From: CAVHIG01 sp963636105
GTDB lineage: Bacteria > Bacillota > Clostridia > Peptostreptococcales > Anaerovoracaceae
Length of the DNA stretch: 26,079 nt
Direction of reading: 5' to 3'
Assembly: GCA_963636105.1 (NCBI GenBank)
Contig: CAVHIG010000022.1
Location: 1 to 26,079, forward strand
The position numbers were made by a program, and so were the translations under genes. Positions within the stretch are counted from its first letter, which is position 1. Each line of letters starts with the position of its first letter. This document shows, piece after piece, positions 1-8,083 of the stretch. The notes under the pieces are model-generated. The model did not search any database. It was not told where the DNA came from and saw nothing but the letters and a program-made list of their open reading frames with translations.

Positions 1-30
1 GGAACGTTGAGAAATCGACGTTCCTATTTT
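1..30 (+). terminator. Intrinsic terminator of an upstream gene
   Basis: Arms 1-10 and 15-24 form a 10-bp stem with one G-U wobble around a GAAA tetraloop, followed by TATTTT. It most likely ends a gene lying before the window. The stem may extend to the left beyond the window edge. Confidence 0.75.
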
Positions 31-60
31 GTTGGAATTTTCTGAATAATCTCGAAAAGC

Positions 61-89
61 TGTACTTTTTGCTAGAAAAGTGGTAAAAT
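61..89 (+). promoter_or_regulatory. Weak candidate sigma-A promoter for the lytic transglycosylase
   Basis: TAAAAT at 84-89 is a good -10. The hexamer 17 bp upstream (TGTACT, 61-66) is only a partial -35 match. The position, about 45 bp before the start codon and after the terminator at 1-30, suits a monocistronic gene. Confidence 0.3.
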
Positions 90-137
90 AGACAAGTCTT
101 TTACAAAGAAAGATAAAGAAAATGAAGGAGAAACAAA

Positions 138-1262
138 ATGGCAAGAAAGCTTATTCGTGTGTGGCTGATTTTGACCATCCTGATTTTCTCATCAATTTCT
201 ATTTATGCTGACGAAGACGTTCAAGGAGAATTTTTTCTTAAAAACTTAGTTATCAACGGAGAAAAGATTGTAAATTACAATTTGCAATATCCTTTCTTCA
301 TGTATAACAATACGACTTACATTCCATTGACAGATGACATATGCAAGATTTGCGGGGTCACTGTGGAAATGGATGGAGACAGCCGCACATTGAAACTCAC
401 AAAGACCAAATCTACACAAAAGCAGCTCACCAATAATTGGTATAAGTGCGATGCAAAAGACCAAAAGGTCAAGGTGGTTTCTGACATCAAGGTAGTAGCC
501 TATGCTGCGGGGCAAGCTACGGAAGAAAACATGACAGCAGCAGAAAATTCCGCTATAGAGGCAGTCGACACTGTGGATAGCGAGACACTGGAAAGTGCGC
601 AGGAGCTTTGTGAAGAGCTGGACCTGGGCGGGCTTCCGGTTCTGAAAAACGGCAATTATTATTACTTGCCGATGAGAGTGTTCGCAAATAGCGAATTATT
701 CGATTGGGATTTGCATTTTGATCCTTATTATGGCATTTGCCTGAGTACAGATAGCAGCGTTTCGGCGAAGAGCTATCGTGACGAAGCCGAGATCCTTTAC
801 AATAAGGGGCTGGTGTGCTTTATTCAGACCTACAATAGCAATGTATCTACTACAAATGCGCAGGAGCTTGTATTCCTGTTTAAAAGAGCTGCGAGCATGA
901 ATGGCGTTGATGAGAAGCTGCTCATGGCTATAGCTCAGAAGGAGAGTAGGTTTAATGTAAGCGCGACGGCTCGAGGCGGTTCGCGCGGACTCATGCAGAT
1001 AATGCCAAGTACGGCGCGCGGTATGGGAGTATCTGCTTCCAAACTGTATGATGCCAAGACAAATATCGACCTGGGAGCCTATTATATCGGCCAGAGAATC
1101 ACGGCATATAATGGCAATCTCACGCTCGCTTTGTCAGCCTACAATCAGGGCTCAGCAAAGGTAAACAGAGGCACGCATTCCACTGCATACGCAAAAAAGA
1201 TTTTGGCTGCGTATGACAATTTGAACGCGTTTCTGAATACCAAGGGATATATCCTGAAATGA
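138..1262 (+). CDS. Secreted lytic transglycosylase with copper-amine-oxidase-like N-terminal domain
   Basis: This 374-aa protein probably cleaves the glycan strands of peptidoglycan outside the membrane. An N-terminal signal peptide (about 1-24, ending near YADE) is followed by a region resembling the copper amine oxidase N-terminal fold (about 30-95, with a second segment near 165-205), which is a non-catalytic wall or stalk module in Firmicutes. The C-terminal SLT/goose-lysozyme-like domain (about 240-360) carries the hallmark QKESRFN, with probable catalytic Glu269, then GLMQIMPSTA and ALSAYNQG. The start is supported by AAGGAG at 125-130 with 7-nt spacing. It is flanked by terminators on both sides, so it is probably transcribed alone. 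The exact cleavage specificity cannot be read from sequence. Confidence 0.92.
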   Translation: MARKLIRVWLILTILIFSSISIYADEDVQGEFFLKNLVINGEKIVNYNLQYPFFMYNNTTYIPLTDDICKICGVTVEMDGDSRTLKLTKTKSTQKQLTNNWYKCDAKDQKVKVVSDIKVVAYAAGQATEENMTAAENSAIEAVDTVDSETLESAQELCEELDLGGLPVLKNGNYYYLPMRVFANSELFDWDLHFDPYYGICLSTDSSVSAKSYRDEAEILYNKGLVCFIQTYNSNVSTTNAQELVFLFKRAASMNGVDEKLLMAIAQKESRFNVSATARGGSRGLMQIMPSTARGMGVSASKLYDAKTNIDLGAYYIGQRITAYNGNLTLALSAYNQGSAKVNRGTHSTAYAKKILAAYDNLNAFLNTKGYILK

Positions 1263-1315
1263 GCCTAAGATAGGCAGAAAAAATCACGACCGAAAAAAGC
1301 ATAAATATAGAAAAG

Positions 1316-1350
1316 CAAAAGACCGGAACCGCGTAAGTTCCGGTCTTTTG
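1316..1350. terminator. Bidirectional intrinsic terminator between convergent genes
   Basis: Perfect 14-bp stem (1316-1329 with 1337-1350) around a 7-nt loop. The GC core GACCGGAAC is flanked by A and T runs, so it can stop transcription from both the transglycosylase and the opposing deacetylase gene. Confidence 0.9.
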
Positions 1351-1425
1351 TGTCTATAAAAAATATATTACAGAAAAACCCTTGTGTTTTGAAGCCTTTA
1401 AATACAAAACGTGACGACTATCGGG

Positions 1426-2451
1426 CTATTTTTTGTATCCGAATGTCACAGCCGGAACCGCTTCTGAAAGCCCGGCAAATTTGTAGCCCGCATTTGCATA
1501 ACCCATGATAATGGAAGGCAGAGCCTCCACCGTCGTGGTCTTTACATTGCTGTCGTGCATAAGTATAATAGGACGACTTTTGCCCATTCCGCTCAGGGAA
1601 TTTGAGGAAATAGTCGCAGAAGATGCCAGACTCGAGGACGCCGCGTCTCCCGAACCGACATTCCAGTCAAAATATACAAAGCCGCGCCTTGTCATCTCCG
1701 CTATGAGCTGCTCATAAATCGCTCCATTGTAGCCATTTATACTGCCGCCGGGGAATCTGAAAATCTGAGGCTTGACACCGGTCACTTCATAAATCTGATT
1801 GTACATATTATTGAAGTCATCGAGGTAGGCCTCTACAGAGCTGTATATCATATTGTAGTCATGCGAAAATGTGTGGACAGCGAGGGTATGTCCCTCATCC
1901 ACTATCCGCTTCATCCTTGCTATGTCTTCCTCGTCATCCGCCGCTATTACGAAAAAAGTGGCCTTTACACCATAGCTTTTCAAAATATCGAGAATCTCAT
2001 CCGTGCGCGAGGATGGTCCGTCATCGAAGGTCAGATAGACGCAATTTTCGGTCTGCTCTGTGCCGCGCTTGGAATCGTCCGCGTACAGCTCCGGGTAGAG
2101 CTTTGTGTAGTCGGGAACCTCGGCAGTTTCCGCGGCAGAATCAGAAGACTCACCATCGGATGCAGCCTCGCCTCCTTCGGAACTTTCACCGGGATTTTCA
2201 TCCGTAGATGCAACCGGATTTTCAAGAGCAAGCTGCTTGCGCAGGCTGTGCACCTGTACTCCGAAATAAATCGAAAAAATAGTAGGCACAATGATTAGTA
2301 AAAGAGTCACCGCAAAGATGACGTGCTTAAAAAACAAGACACTGCCGATATAGCCTTCGCTCTGCGCCGCGGAATTTGCGTCGAATTCGCTTCCTGCGGA
2401 GGAATCTAAGGCAGGCTCGCTGTAGAGCTGTGACTCTTCTTGAGGATTCAT
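1426..2451 (-). CDS. Membrane-anchored polysaccharide deacetylase (NodB family)
   Basis: A 341-aa type II membrane protein: acidic cytoplasmic N-terminus, one transmembrane segment (about 42-65), an acidic Ser/Glu-rich linker (about 85-115), then an extracytoplasmic NodB domain. It is expected to deacetylate peptidoglycan or another cell-wall polysaccharide. All family motifs are visible: TFDDGPS (Asp143, Asp144), HTFSH metal ligands (His193, His197), RFPGG, FDW, and LMHDS (His299). The ATG at 2451 overlaps the TGA of the bactofilin gene by one base (TGATG on this strand), so the two are translationally coupled. GGAGG lies 10 nt upstream. A TTG at 2454, 7 nt from the same GGAGG, is an alternative start one codon longer. 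Confidence 0.93.
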   Translation of the reverse strand: MNPQEESQLYSEPALDSSAGSEFDANSAAQSEGYIGSVLFFKHVIFAVTLLLIIVPTIFSIYFGVQVHSLRKQLALENPVASTDENPGESSEGGEAASDGESSDSAAETAEVPDYTKLYPELYADDSKRGTEQTENCVYLTFDDGPSSRTDEILDILKSYGVKATFFVIAADDEEDIARMKRIVDEGHTLAVHTFSHDYNMIYSSVEAYLDDFNNMYNQIYEVTGVKPQIFRFPGGSINGYNGAIYEQLIAEMTRRGFVYFDWNVGSGDAASSSLASSATISSNSLSGMGKSRPIILMHDSNVKTTTVEALPSIIMGYANAGYKFAGLSEAVPAVTFGYKK

Positions 2452-3095
2452 CAAGCTTTTACCTCCGCATTAGCTGCGCTCTTCATCTCTACGCTTCCGT
2501 TGAGGAGAGCTCCCGCGGCCACAGCGATTGTGCTGGTGACGATACCGCCATTTACCTTTGCATTTGTGTCTATCTGCGTATTTCCTGAAACCTTGATGTC
2601 GCCATTTATCGTGCCGGCGCATTGCAGAGATTTAGCTGTGATATTGCCGATTACATTTGAATCCTCGCTGACAATGACAGCGCCTTTTGCATTGATATTG
2701 CCTGTGAGTGTGCAGCTGGAAAGCGCTACGCTCTCAGCTGTGATATTGCTTTCGATATTTGAGCGAAGCAAAACTTTGCCATCGGAGACTACATCGCCTT
2801 TGAATTCACCGGCGATCTCCACATCGCCCTTTGTCTTCAGATTGCCCTCAAAAGTTGAGCCCGGCGCGAGGTAGCTTGCAGGGTGCTTTGCGTCTGCGGG
2901 TGCTGCCGCTACGACAGGCTGAGCAGGAGCCGCAGGTTTTTTTGCGGAAACTGCGGCAGTCTGTGCAGGCTTTTCGTTTACCGGTGCCGCTTGTTTTTCG
3001 GCAGGCTGAGCAGGCTTTGCGCTGTCACCGCCACCTACGCCAAACATTTCTTGCATGGCTTTTTTCATGTTGTTTTTTGTGTCTTTGTTGTCCAT
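2451..3095 (-). CDS. Bactofilin (polymer-forming cytoskeletal protein)
   Basis: Bactofilins assemble nucleotide-independent filaments at the membrane that position wall-modifying enzymes. This 214-aa protein has a disordered Ala/Pro/Lys-rich N-terminal third (to about residue 70), then a right-handed beta-helix domain. The family signature runs from SYLAPGSTFEGNL through GDVEIAGEFKGDV, followed by regular turns such as GNINAKG and GNITAKS. The start is placed at the ATG at 3095, 8 nt after GGAG. An ATG two codons upstream (3101) lies only 2-4 nt from the same site. It is first in an operon with the NodB deacetylase, which suggests that it localises that enzyme. Confidence 0.92.
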   Translation of the reverse strand: MDNKDTKNNMKKAMQEMFGVGGGDSAKPAQPAEKQAAPVNEKPAQTAAVSAKKPAAPAQPVVAAAPADAKHPASYLAPGSTFEGNLKTKGDVEIAGEFKGDVVSDGKVLLRSNIESNITAESVALSSCTLTGNINAKGAVIVSEDSNVIGNITAKSLQCAGTINGDIKVSGNTQIDTNAKVNGGIVTSTIAVAAGALLNGSVEMKSAANAEVKA

Positions 3096-3186
3096 GGTCA
3101 TATCTCCCTCTTTATAACTCTACAGCAGATTCGTTGTGATGATGCAAACAAAGACCAGTCATGTGAAATCTGCCGGTAAATTTTAG

Positions 3187-3210
3187 ATTGAATGGGATAA
3201 AACATTCAAC
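3187..3210 (-). promoter_or_regulatory. Inverted repeat over the bactofilin transcription start
   Basis: ATTGAATG (3187-3194) and CATTCAAC (3203-3210) form an inverted repeat, 7 of 8 positions paired, with an 8-bp spacer. It sits just downstream of the -10 box of the bactofilin promoter, covering about +1 to +22, where a repressor operator could act. The role is inferred from position only. Confidence 0.35.
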
Positions 3211-3214
3211 TTTA

Positions 3215-3242
3215 ATTATAATGCAAAATCAATGAATGTCAA
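3215..3242 (-). promoter_or_regulatory. Sigma-A promoter of the bactofilin-deacetylase operon
   Basis: On the minus strand, a perfect TTGACA (3242-3237) and a perfect TATAAT (3220-3215) are separated by 16 bp. The predicted start lies near 3208, giving a leader of about 110 nt. Confidence 0.8.
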
Positions 3243-3289
3243 TGCTATTCGGCATTCCTTTTCTCACCCTTTCCAAACAAAAAAACACA

Positions 3290-3318
3290 TTGAAGCATTG
3301 CGTTTTACGTTATATAAT
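3290..3318 (+). promoter_or_regulatory. Sigma-A promoter of the hybrid sensor kinase
   Basis: TTGAAG (3290-3295), a 17-bp spacer and TATAAT (3313-3318), about 80 bp before the GTG start. A second TATAAT at 3353-3358 has no convincing -35. The region between this gene and the divergent bactofilin operon (3096-3397) holds these two promoters and no gene. Confidence 0.7.
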
Positions 3319-3397
3319 AATAGTTATCACCGCAAACAATTAAAATCATGGGTATAATAAATTGATAAGTAAAAAAATGTAATAGGAGGGGAGAGTC

Positions 3398-6235
3398 GTG
3401 CAGGATAATTCTGCAGGTGACACAAGAGCGTTCAAATTCAGACTATTAAGCTCTTTGCTTTGTGTAATTCTTGTGCTCGCGCTTATATTACCGACATCTG
3501 CTTATGCGGATACGGAAGAAGGAAGAGAGAAAAGAGTGGTGCGTGTCGGCTGGTATGAGAGTGAATTATTTCAGAAAGGCAGCAGTGATACGGAGCGCAA
3601 GAGCGGATATGCATATGACTACTTGAGAAAGCTCTCGGATTATGCAAATTGGGAATACGAATACGTGTATGGCCAGTGGCCGGAGCTTTATGATATGCTG
3701 TGCCGTGGAGAGATTGATTTTATGGCAGGAATCTCCGCCACAGCTGAGCGTGATAGTCTTTTCCTTTTCCCGAATTCACCTATGGGCACGGATAAATACT
3801 ATCTGTATAAGCATGCCAAAGATTCTTCTATAAATGTAAAGGATCCGGCTTCCTTTGAAGGAAAAAAAGTTGGTCTTGTAAAAAATACTCGCATGTCGGA
3901 TTTGGTTCAAACCTGGTTTGAGAGAAATGGCATCGAGGCTGAGATGGTATATTATGAAGGCTTTTCTGCCATGGATGAGGCCTTTGAAAACGGAGAGATA
4001 GACCTTGTGACGAGTACGCTGGACAGCGCGTCGAATCAAGAATGGATAAGCGCTATTGTGGAGCTTGGAGAGGAGCCATATTATTTGGCGGTCAATCGCT
4101 ACAAGCCTGACTTGCTTGAGGAGCTCAACGAGGCAATCGCAAATATGAACTCCGTGGATCCCTACGTATTGCAAAATTTGCAATACAACAATTATGGCAC
4201 AGCACGTACGGCCAAAACGGTGACTGATGAGGAGAAAAATTGGCTTGCGGAGCATCCGGTGATAAGGGTAGGATATATGGAAAATTACCTTCCATATTCT
4301 GCCACCGGCGATGATGGACAAGCGACCGGCCTTGGGACGGATGTAATCAATGCTGTTTTTGACTCGCTGTACCTGGATACGATTCCTGAAATTGAATATG
4401 TTGCATATAAGGGCTATCCGGATATAGTAGCTGCACTTGATTCTGATGAAATAGATATAGCTTTTCCGGTGGACAGTGACCAATGGAGACTTGAGCAGGA
4501 CGGTATAAGCGCGTCTTCTGAGGTTATCACCGACAGGGGCGCTCTCTTCTACAAGACTATTTGTGAGAAGGAAGATATCAAGACCCTGGCAGTCAATGGA
4601 AATAACATACTTCAGGACGATTATACAAGGCAATTATATCCGGATGTGGAGATAATCTATTACCCTTCGATCGATGAGTGCCTAAAGGCGATACTTGCGG
4701 GTGAAGTAGACGGCACCATAATGGACGCCTTGCGTGTGCAGGTGGTCACGGATAATCCGGATTATGAGGGTCTGTCATATGTGCAGCTCGGCGAAGGTAC
4801 GGGAAAGTGCTTTGGCGTCGCTCAAGGTAATAGAGCGCTTCTGATGCTTGTCAATAGAGGTCTAAAGGTCTTGGGCTCATCCTATGGATATGATTGCTCA
4901 TACAAATATGTAGACAGTATGAATTCATACGATGTGCAGGGTTTCTTAAAGGAGTTTCAAAGCGAGATAATTATTGTAAGCGCGTGTTTGACCACTTTGG
5001 CCATAGTCTTGCTGGTAGCTTATATCCGCAAGCAAAGGAAGGAGCTTGCGATAAAGGAGGAATTGAAGCGTGAGGCGGAGGAGGCCAATTTGGCAAAGAG
5101 TATGTTCCTCTTCAATATGTCTCATGATATCCGTACTCCGATGAATGCCGTGCTTGGTTTCAATGAGCTTATGGCAAGGGATATCGACAAGCCGGATAAG
5201 CTTAGTGAATATATCGCAAAAACCAAGCTTTCGGGCGAGTACCTGCTCGGGCTTATCAATAATGTTCTGGAAGTAGCTCGTATTGACAGCGGCAATGAGA
5301 CCTTGAATGAGGACTTTGTGGACCTCGAAAGCGGAAAGTTCCATGTCATCTTTGAAAATGAAGCCGCGAAAAAGAAGCTCAATATGATCAATAAGATCGA
5401 TGTGGAGCATAGATATGTCTATGCTGACAGATATAAGCTGAGAGAGATACTCCTGAATATTGTATCAAATGCCATCAAATATACACCTGAAGGCGGGACA
5501 ATACAAATATCCGTACAGGAAAAGCCTTGTGATGTTGCGGGGCAGGCTATATATAATTTTGTGGTGGCAGATACGGGCATAGGTATGTCAGAGGAATTCC
5601 AAAAGCATATCTTCGAAATCTTTGCAAGAGAACGCAATTCCACAGAGAGCAAGGTCATGGGTACGGGGCTTGGCATGTCTATCGTAAAGAAGCTGACGGA
5701 GCTTATGGGCGGCACGGTCACTGTCCAAAGCGAGCTTGGCAAAGGAAGCACCTTTACGATGAGCTTCAAGCTGCGCATAATAGAGAATCCTGAAAAATTC
5801 CTAAAGGCGGAGCAAGAGATTGAACACAGTAAAGAAATCAATCTTGAAGGCAGGCGTATCCTGGTTGCAGAGGATAATGAGCTCAATGCGGAGATTACAA
5901 CGTCTATTTTGGAAAATTTAGGGGCGATTATAGATATGGTGCCGGATGGTGTCGAGTGCGTCCGCATGATACAGAGTCATGAAGCTGGATACTACGATCT
6001 CGTGCTTATGGACATACAAATGCCAAATCTCAACGGATATGACGCCACAAAGAAAATACGGCGCTTTTCGGATACGGCCAAAGCCGCTATACCTATCGTA
6101 GCCATGACTGCAAATGCCTTTGACGAGGATAAAAAGAAGGCCCTTGAGGTAGGTATGAACGGGCACATCTCAAAGCCTGTGAGCGTCGAAGAAATAGCAA
6201 AGGTTCTGACTCCTATACTCAAAAAAAGCAAATAA
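3398..6235 (+). CDS. Hybrid sensor histidine kinase with tandem periplasmic-binding domains and receiver
   Basis: This 945-aa protein should sense an extracellular solute and autophosphorylate. Order: signal-anchor (about 12-38), two SBP_bac_3-type domains (about 45-270 and 285-510), a transmembrane helix (about 524-545), HisKA with NMSHDIRTPMNAVLGF (His576), HATPase (N box NIVSNAIKY, G1 ADTGIGMS, G2 GTGLGMSIVKKL), and a C-terminal receiver (LVAEDNELN, LVLMDIQMP with Asp872, MTANA). The architecture is BvgS-like but lacks an HPt domain or DNA-binding output, so a phosphotransfer partner elsewhere is expected. The GTG start is supported by GGAGG at 3385-3389, 8 nt upstream. It has its own promoter and terminator. 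Confidence 0.93.
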   Translation: MQDNSAGDTRAFKFRLLSSLLCVILVLALILPTSAYADTEEGREKRVVRVGWYESELFQKGSSDTERKSGYAYDYLRKLSDYANWEYEYVYGQWPELYDMLCRGEIDFMAGISATAERDSLFLFPNSPMGTDKYYLYKHAKDSSINVKDPASFEGKKVGLVKNTRMSDLVQTWFERNGIEAEMVYYEGFSAMDEAFENGEIDLVTSTLDSASNQEWISAIVELGEEPYYLAVNRYKPDLLEELNEAIANMNSVDPYVLQNLQYNNYGTARTAKTVTDEEKNWLAEHPVIRVGYMENYLPYSATGDDGQATGLGTDVINAVFDSLYLDTIPEIEYVAYKGYPDIVAALDSDEIDIAFPVDSDQWRLEQDGISASSEVITDRGALFYKTICEKEDIKTLAVNGNNILQDDYTRQLYPDVEIIYYPSIDECLKAILAGEVDGTIMDALRVQVVTDNPDYEGLSYVQLGEGTGKCFGVAQGNRALLMLVNRGLKVLGSSYGYDCSYKYVDSMNSYDVQGFLKEFQSEIIIVSACLTTLAIVLLVAYIRKQRKELAIKEELKREAEEANLAKSMFLFNMSHDIRTPMNAVLGFNELMARDIDKPDKLSEYIAKTKLSGEYLLGLINNVLEVARIDSGNETLNEDFVDLESGKFHVIFENEAAKKKLNMINKIDVEHRYVYADRYKLREILLNIVSNAIKYTPEGGTIQISVQEKPCDVAGQAIYNFVVADTGIGMSEEFQKHIFEIFARERNSTESKVMGTGLGMSIVKKLTELMGGTVTVQSELGKGSTFTMSFKLRIIENPEKFLKAEQEIEHSKEINLEGRRILVAEDNELNAEITTSILENLGAIIDMVPDGVECVRMIQSHEAGYYDLVLMDIQMPNLNGYDATKKIRRFSDTAKAAIPIVAMTANAFDEDKKKALEVGMNGHISKPVSVEEIAKVLTPILKKSK

Positions 6236-6243
6236 AAAGAAAC

Positions 6244-6279
6244 AAAAATAGGGAAAATGTGCGCATTTTCCCTATTTTT
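6244..6279 (+). terminator. Intrinsic terminator after the hybrid kinase
   Basis: A perfect 16-bp stem (6244-6259 with 6264-6279) with a 4-nt TGCG loop and A/T-run flanks. It begins 9 nt after the kinase stop codon and could work in both directions. Confidence 0.9.
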
Positions 6280-6348
6280 CTATTGACGGGAGCCAAGCTT
6301 TGTGATAATCCATATATGGGAATAAATATAAGCAGCGGGCGAGCTTTG

Positions 6349-6382
6349 GACACAAAAATGCAACGCTGCATTTTGTTGTGTC
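6349..6382 (+). repeat. Inverted repeat in the leader of the efflux adaptor gene
   Basis: GACACA (6349-6354) plus AAAATGCA (6355-6362) pair with TGCATTTT (6367-6374) and TGTGTC (6377-6382), with a 4-nt loop and a 2-nt bulge. No T-run follows, so this is not an ordinary terminator. It may be an operator or an mRNA structure about 75 nt before the start codon. The rest of 6280-6454 holds only a weak TTGACG (6283-6288) without a well-spaced -10. Confidence 0.45.
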
Positions 6383-6454
6383 TAAAATTCGAAGAATAGA
6401 GAAAAAAAGCGTAGATATGCGCAAAAGAAAGGGTATGGAGCGAGGGTAGAAAAA

Positions 6455-7531
6455 ATGAGCGATACCAAAAAGAAAAAATCAAAGAAGAAAATAGTGATAA
6501 TTGCAGTGCTTGCGGTCCTTGTAGTGGCAACTGCGGCGGCGAAGCTTGTACTGGGCGGCGCGGGAGCAAGCGCCGTTTCCGCAAACGCGTGCAGCGTAGA
6601 AAGAATGGATATTGAGCAGACAGTCACAATAAAGGGCACGGTCAAGGGCTCGGATTCTGCTGACGTATATTCGTCCTCACAAAACAAGGTGACGGCAGTG
6701 CTTGTGGAAGAAGGCGATACCGTGACGGCAGGACAGGTATTGGCGAGCCTGGAGGCCGACGACGTATCCGATGCTATAGCACAGGCAGAGCTCGCGCTTT
6801 CTGACGCGCAGCGGACTTGCGAGACTTCAAAGACGCTGTATGAAGAAGGCGCTATAGCAAAGGAAGAATATTTGAAGGCAGAGACTGCATATGAATCGGC
6901 AAGGCTCAGTCTGCAGGCATTGCAGAAGAGCGATGATTACAGCATAAAGAGCCCGATATCGGGGACTGTGACGGAGGTCAATACCACAGAAGGAAAGCTT
7001 GGGAGCAGCAATATAAGCGCACCGGCCTTTGTGATTGAAAATCTCGATAATTTGCAAATGGAGGTCAAGGTCAGCGAGTATGATATAAGCAAGATAAAGC
7101 TTGGGCAGAGCGCGACAATCACTGCGGAGGTGCTTGGAAACGGCACAGTCTCCGGCATTGTATCTCATATTTCACCGACGGGCGAGGCAAAGGAGGCCGG
7201 CTCAAGCAGCATGGTAATTCCTGTAACAATTGACATCGACAAGGGAGACTCCTACCTCATAGCCGGTGTGACTGCAAAGGCTACGATTCTAATCGACAAG
7301 CGCAAGGGCGTGCTTGCTGTGCCTATCGATGCGGTTTTGGAAGATGCGGGTAGCGGTGAAAGCTATGTATTTGTGATAAATGACGAGAGCAAGCTTGAAA
7401 AGAAGCTGGTAGAAGTCGGCCTTGAGAGCGAGCGCTATGTGGAGATTGTAAGCGGCCTTGCGGAGGGGCAGCGGGTGGTTTTGGCGCCGGATACGACATA
7501 TACTGACGGAATGCTTGTGAGCGTGGAGTAA
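6455..7531 (+). CDS. Efflux-type periplasmic adaptor (membrane fusion protein, HlyD/MacA-like)
   Basis: This 358-aa protein has a Lys-rich cytoplasmic start, one transmembrane anchor (about 13-35), a split biotinyl-lipoyl domain (about 66-100 and 160-180, the second half carrying SIKSPISGTVTEVN), a helical hairpin between them (about 101-157), a beta-barrel (about 195-280) and a membrane-proximal domain ending LVSVE. In Firmicutes such adaptors normally partner a MacB-like ABC ATPase and permease. None is adjacent here, which is unusual. The start follows AGGG (6443-6446) with 8-nt spacing. Its TAA (7529-7531) directly abuts the stop codon of the opposing RNase H gene, with no visible terminator. 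The substrate is unknown. Confidence 0.88.
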   Translation: MSDTKKKKSKKKIVIIAVLAVLVVATAAAKLVLGGAGASAVSANACSVERMDIEQTVTIKGTVKGSDSADVYSSSQNKVTAVLVEEGDTVTAGQVLASLEADDVSDAIAQAELALSDAQRTCETSKTLYEEGAIAKEEYLKAETAYESARLSLQALQKSDDYSIKSPISGTVTEVNTTEGKLGSSNISAPAFVIENLDNLQMEVKVSEYDISKIKLGQSATITAEVLGNGTVSGIVSHISPTGEAKEAGSSSMVIPVTIDIDKGDSYLIAGVTAKATILIDKRKGVLAVPIDAVLEDAGSGESYVFVINDESKLEKKLVEVGLESERYVEIVSGLAEGQRVVLAPDTTYTDGMLVSVE

Positions 7532-8080
7532 TCAGCGCAGCTCGTCGATTCCGATATTTGCGAGGGCATCGGCGCGGTTGTTCATCTCGGTGATGTATTT
7601 GAAATCATCAAGGCTGAAGTCCGGGCCGTTCCACTCTTTGAATTTTGCGTAGAGTGCGCCTGTATTTACGGAGGGGCTTTCGAGGTTTACGTGGCCCTTT
7701 ACGCGGTAGAATTCTATATGGTGCTTTGCGGTCTCGGCAAGGAGCTGCTCCCAGAGATCCCTGTTTTCGACAGGCTTTTTGGCAGCTGTCTTCCAGCCGT
7801 TTTTCTGCCAGTTTTTATACCAGCCCTGGCGAAAGCAGTCCATAAGGTAGGAGCTGTCGGAAAAAACCTGAATATATTGATTATCTCTTTTGAGAGCCCT
7901 GAGAGCTGAAAGCAGCGCGGTCATTTCCATGCGATTGTTTGTGGTATTTGCCTCGCTGCCGTAGAGCTCTTTTTTGTGCTCGCCATATTCCAAAATAGCG
8001 CCCCAGCCTCCGAGATTTTCATCGCTTTGATTGCCGGAGCAGCCTCCGTCCGTATATATTTTTAAAATCTGTGTATTCAT
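7532..8080 (-). CDS. rnhA: Ribonuclease HI
   Basis: RNase HI cuts the RNA strand of RNA-DNA hybrids such as R-loops and primers. The catalytic carboxylates are visible: Asp11 (YTDGG), Glu52 (NNRMEM), Asp75 (FSDSSY) and Asp171 (NNRADALAN), plus His130 (KGH). At 182 aa it is longer than the roughly 155-aa E. coli enzyme. The extra length is mostly an insertion of about 30 residues between His130 and Asp171. It is the last gene of a four-gene sensory operon, starting 3 nt after the stop of the response regulator, with AGGAG about 11 nt upstream of the ATG. It is a housekeeping enzyme in an unexpected transcriptional setting. Confidence 0.93.
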   Translation of the reverse strand: MNTQILKIYTDGGCSGNQSDENLGGWGAILEYGEHKKELYGSEANTTNNRMEMTALLSALRALKRDNQYIQVFSDSSYLMDCFRQGWYKNWQKNGWKTAAKKPVENRDLWEQLLAETAKHHIEFYRVKGHVNLESPSVNTGALYAKFKEWNGPDFSLDDFKYITEMNNRADALANIGIDELR

Positions 8081-8083
8081 AAA

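Noticed and set aside
1861..2298. Plus-strand open frames of 112-145 codons opposite the deacetylase gene.
   Set aside because: They mirror the NodB coding region, whose catalytic motifs are intact on the minus strand.
3353..3358. A second TATAAT upstream of the hybrid kinase as a promoter.
   Set aside because: No acceptable -35 hexamer is found at 15-19 bp. The pair at 3290-3318 is better.
3776..4633. A 285-codon minus-strand open frame inside the hybrid kinase gene.
   Set aside because: It is opposite the conserved solute-binding domains of the kinase, and its translation lacks any recognisable domain.
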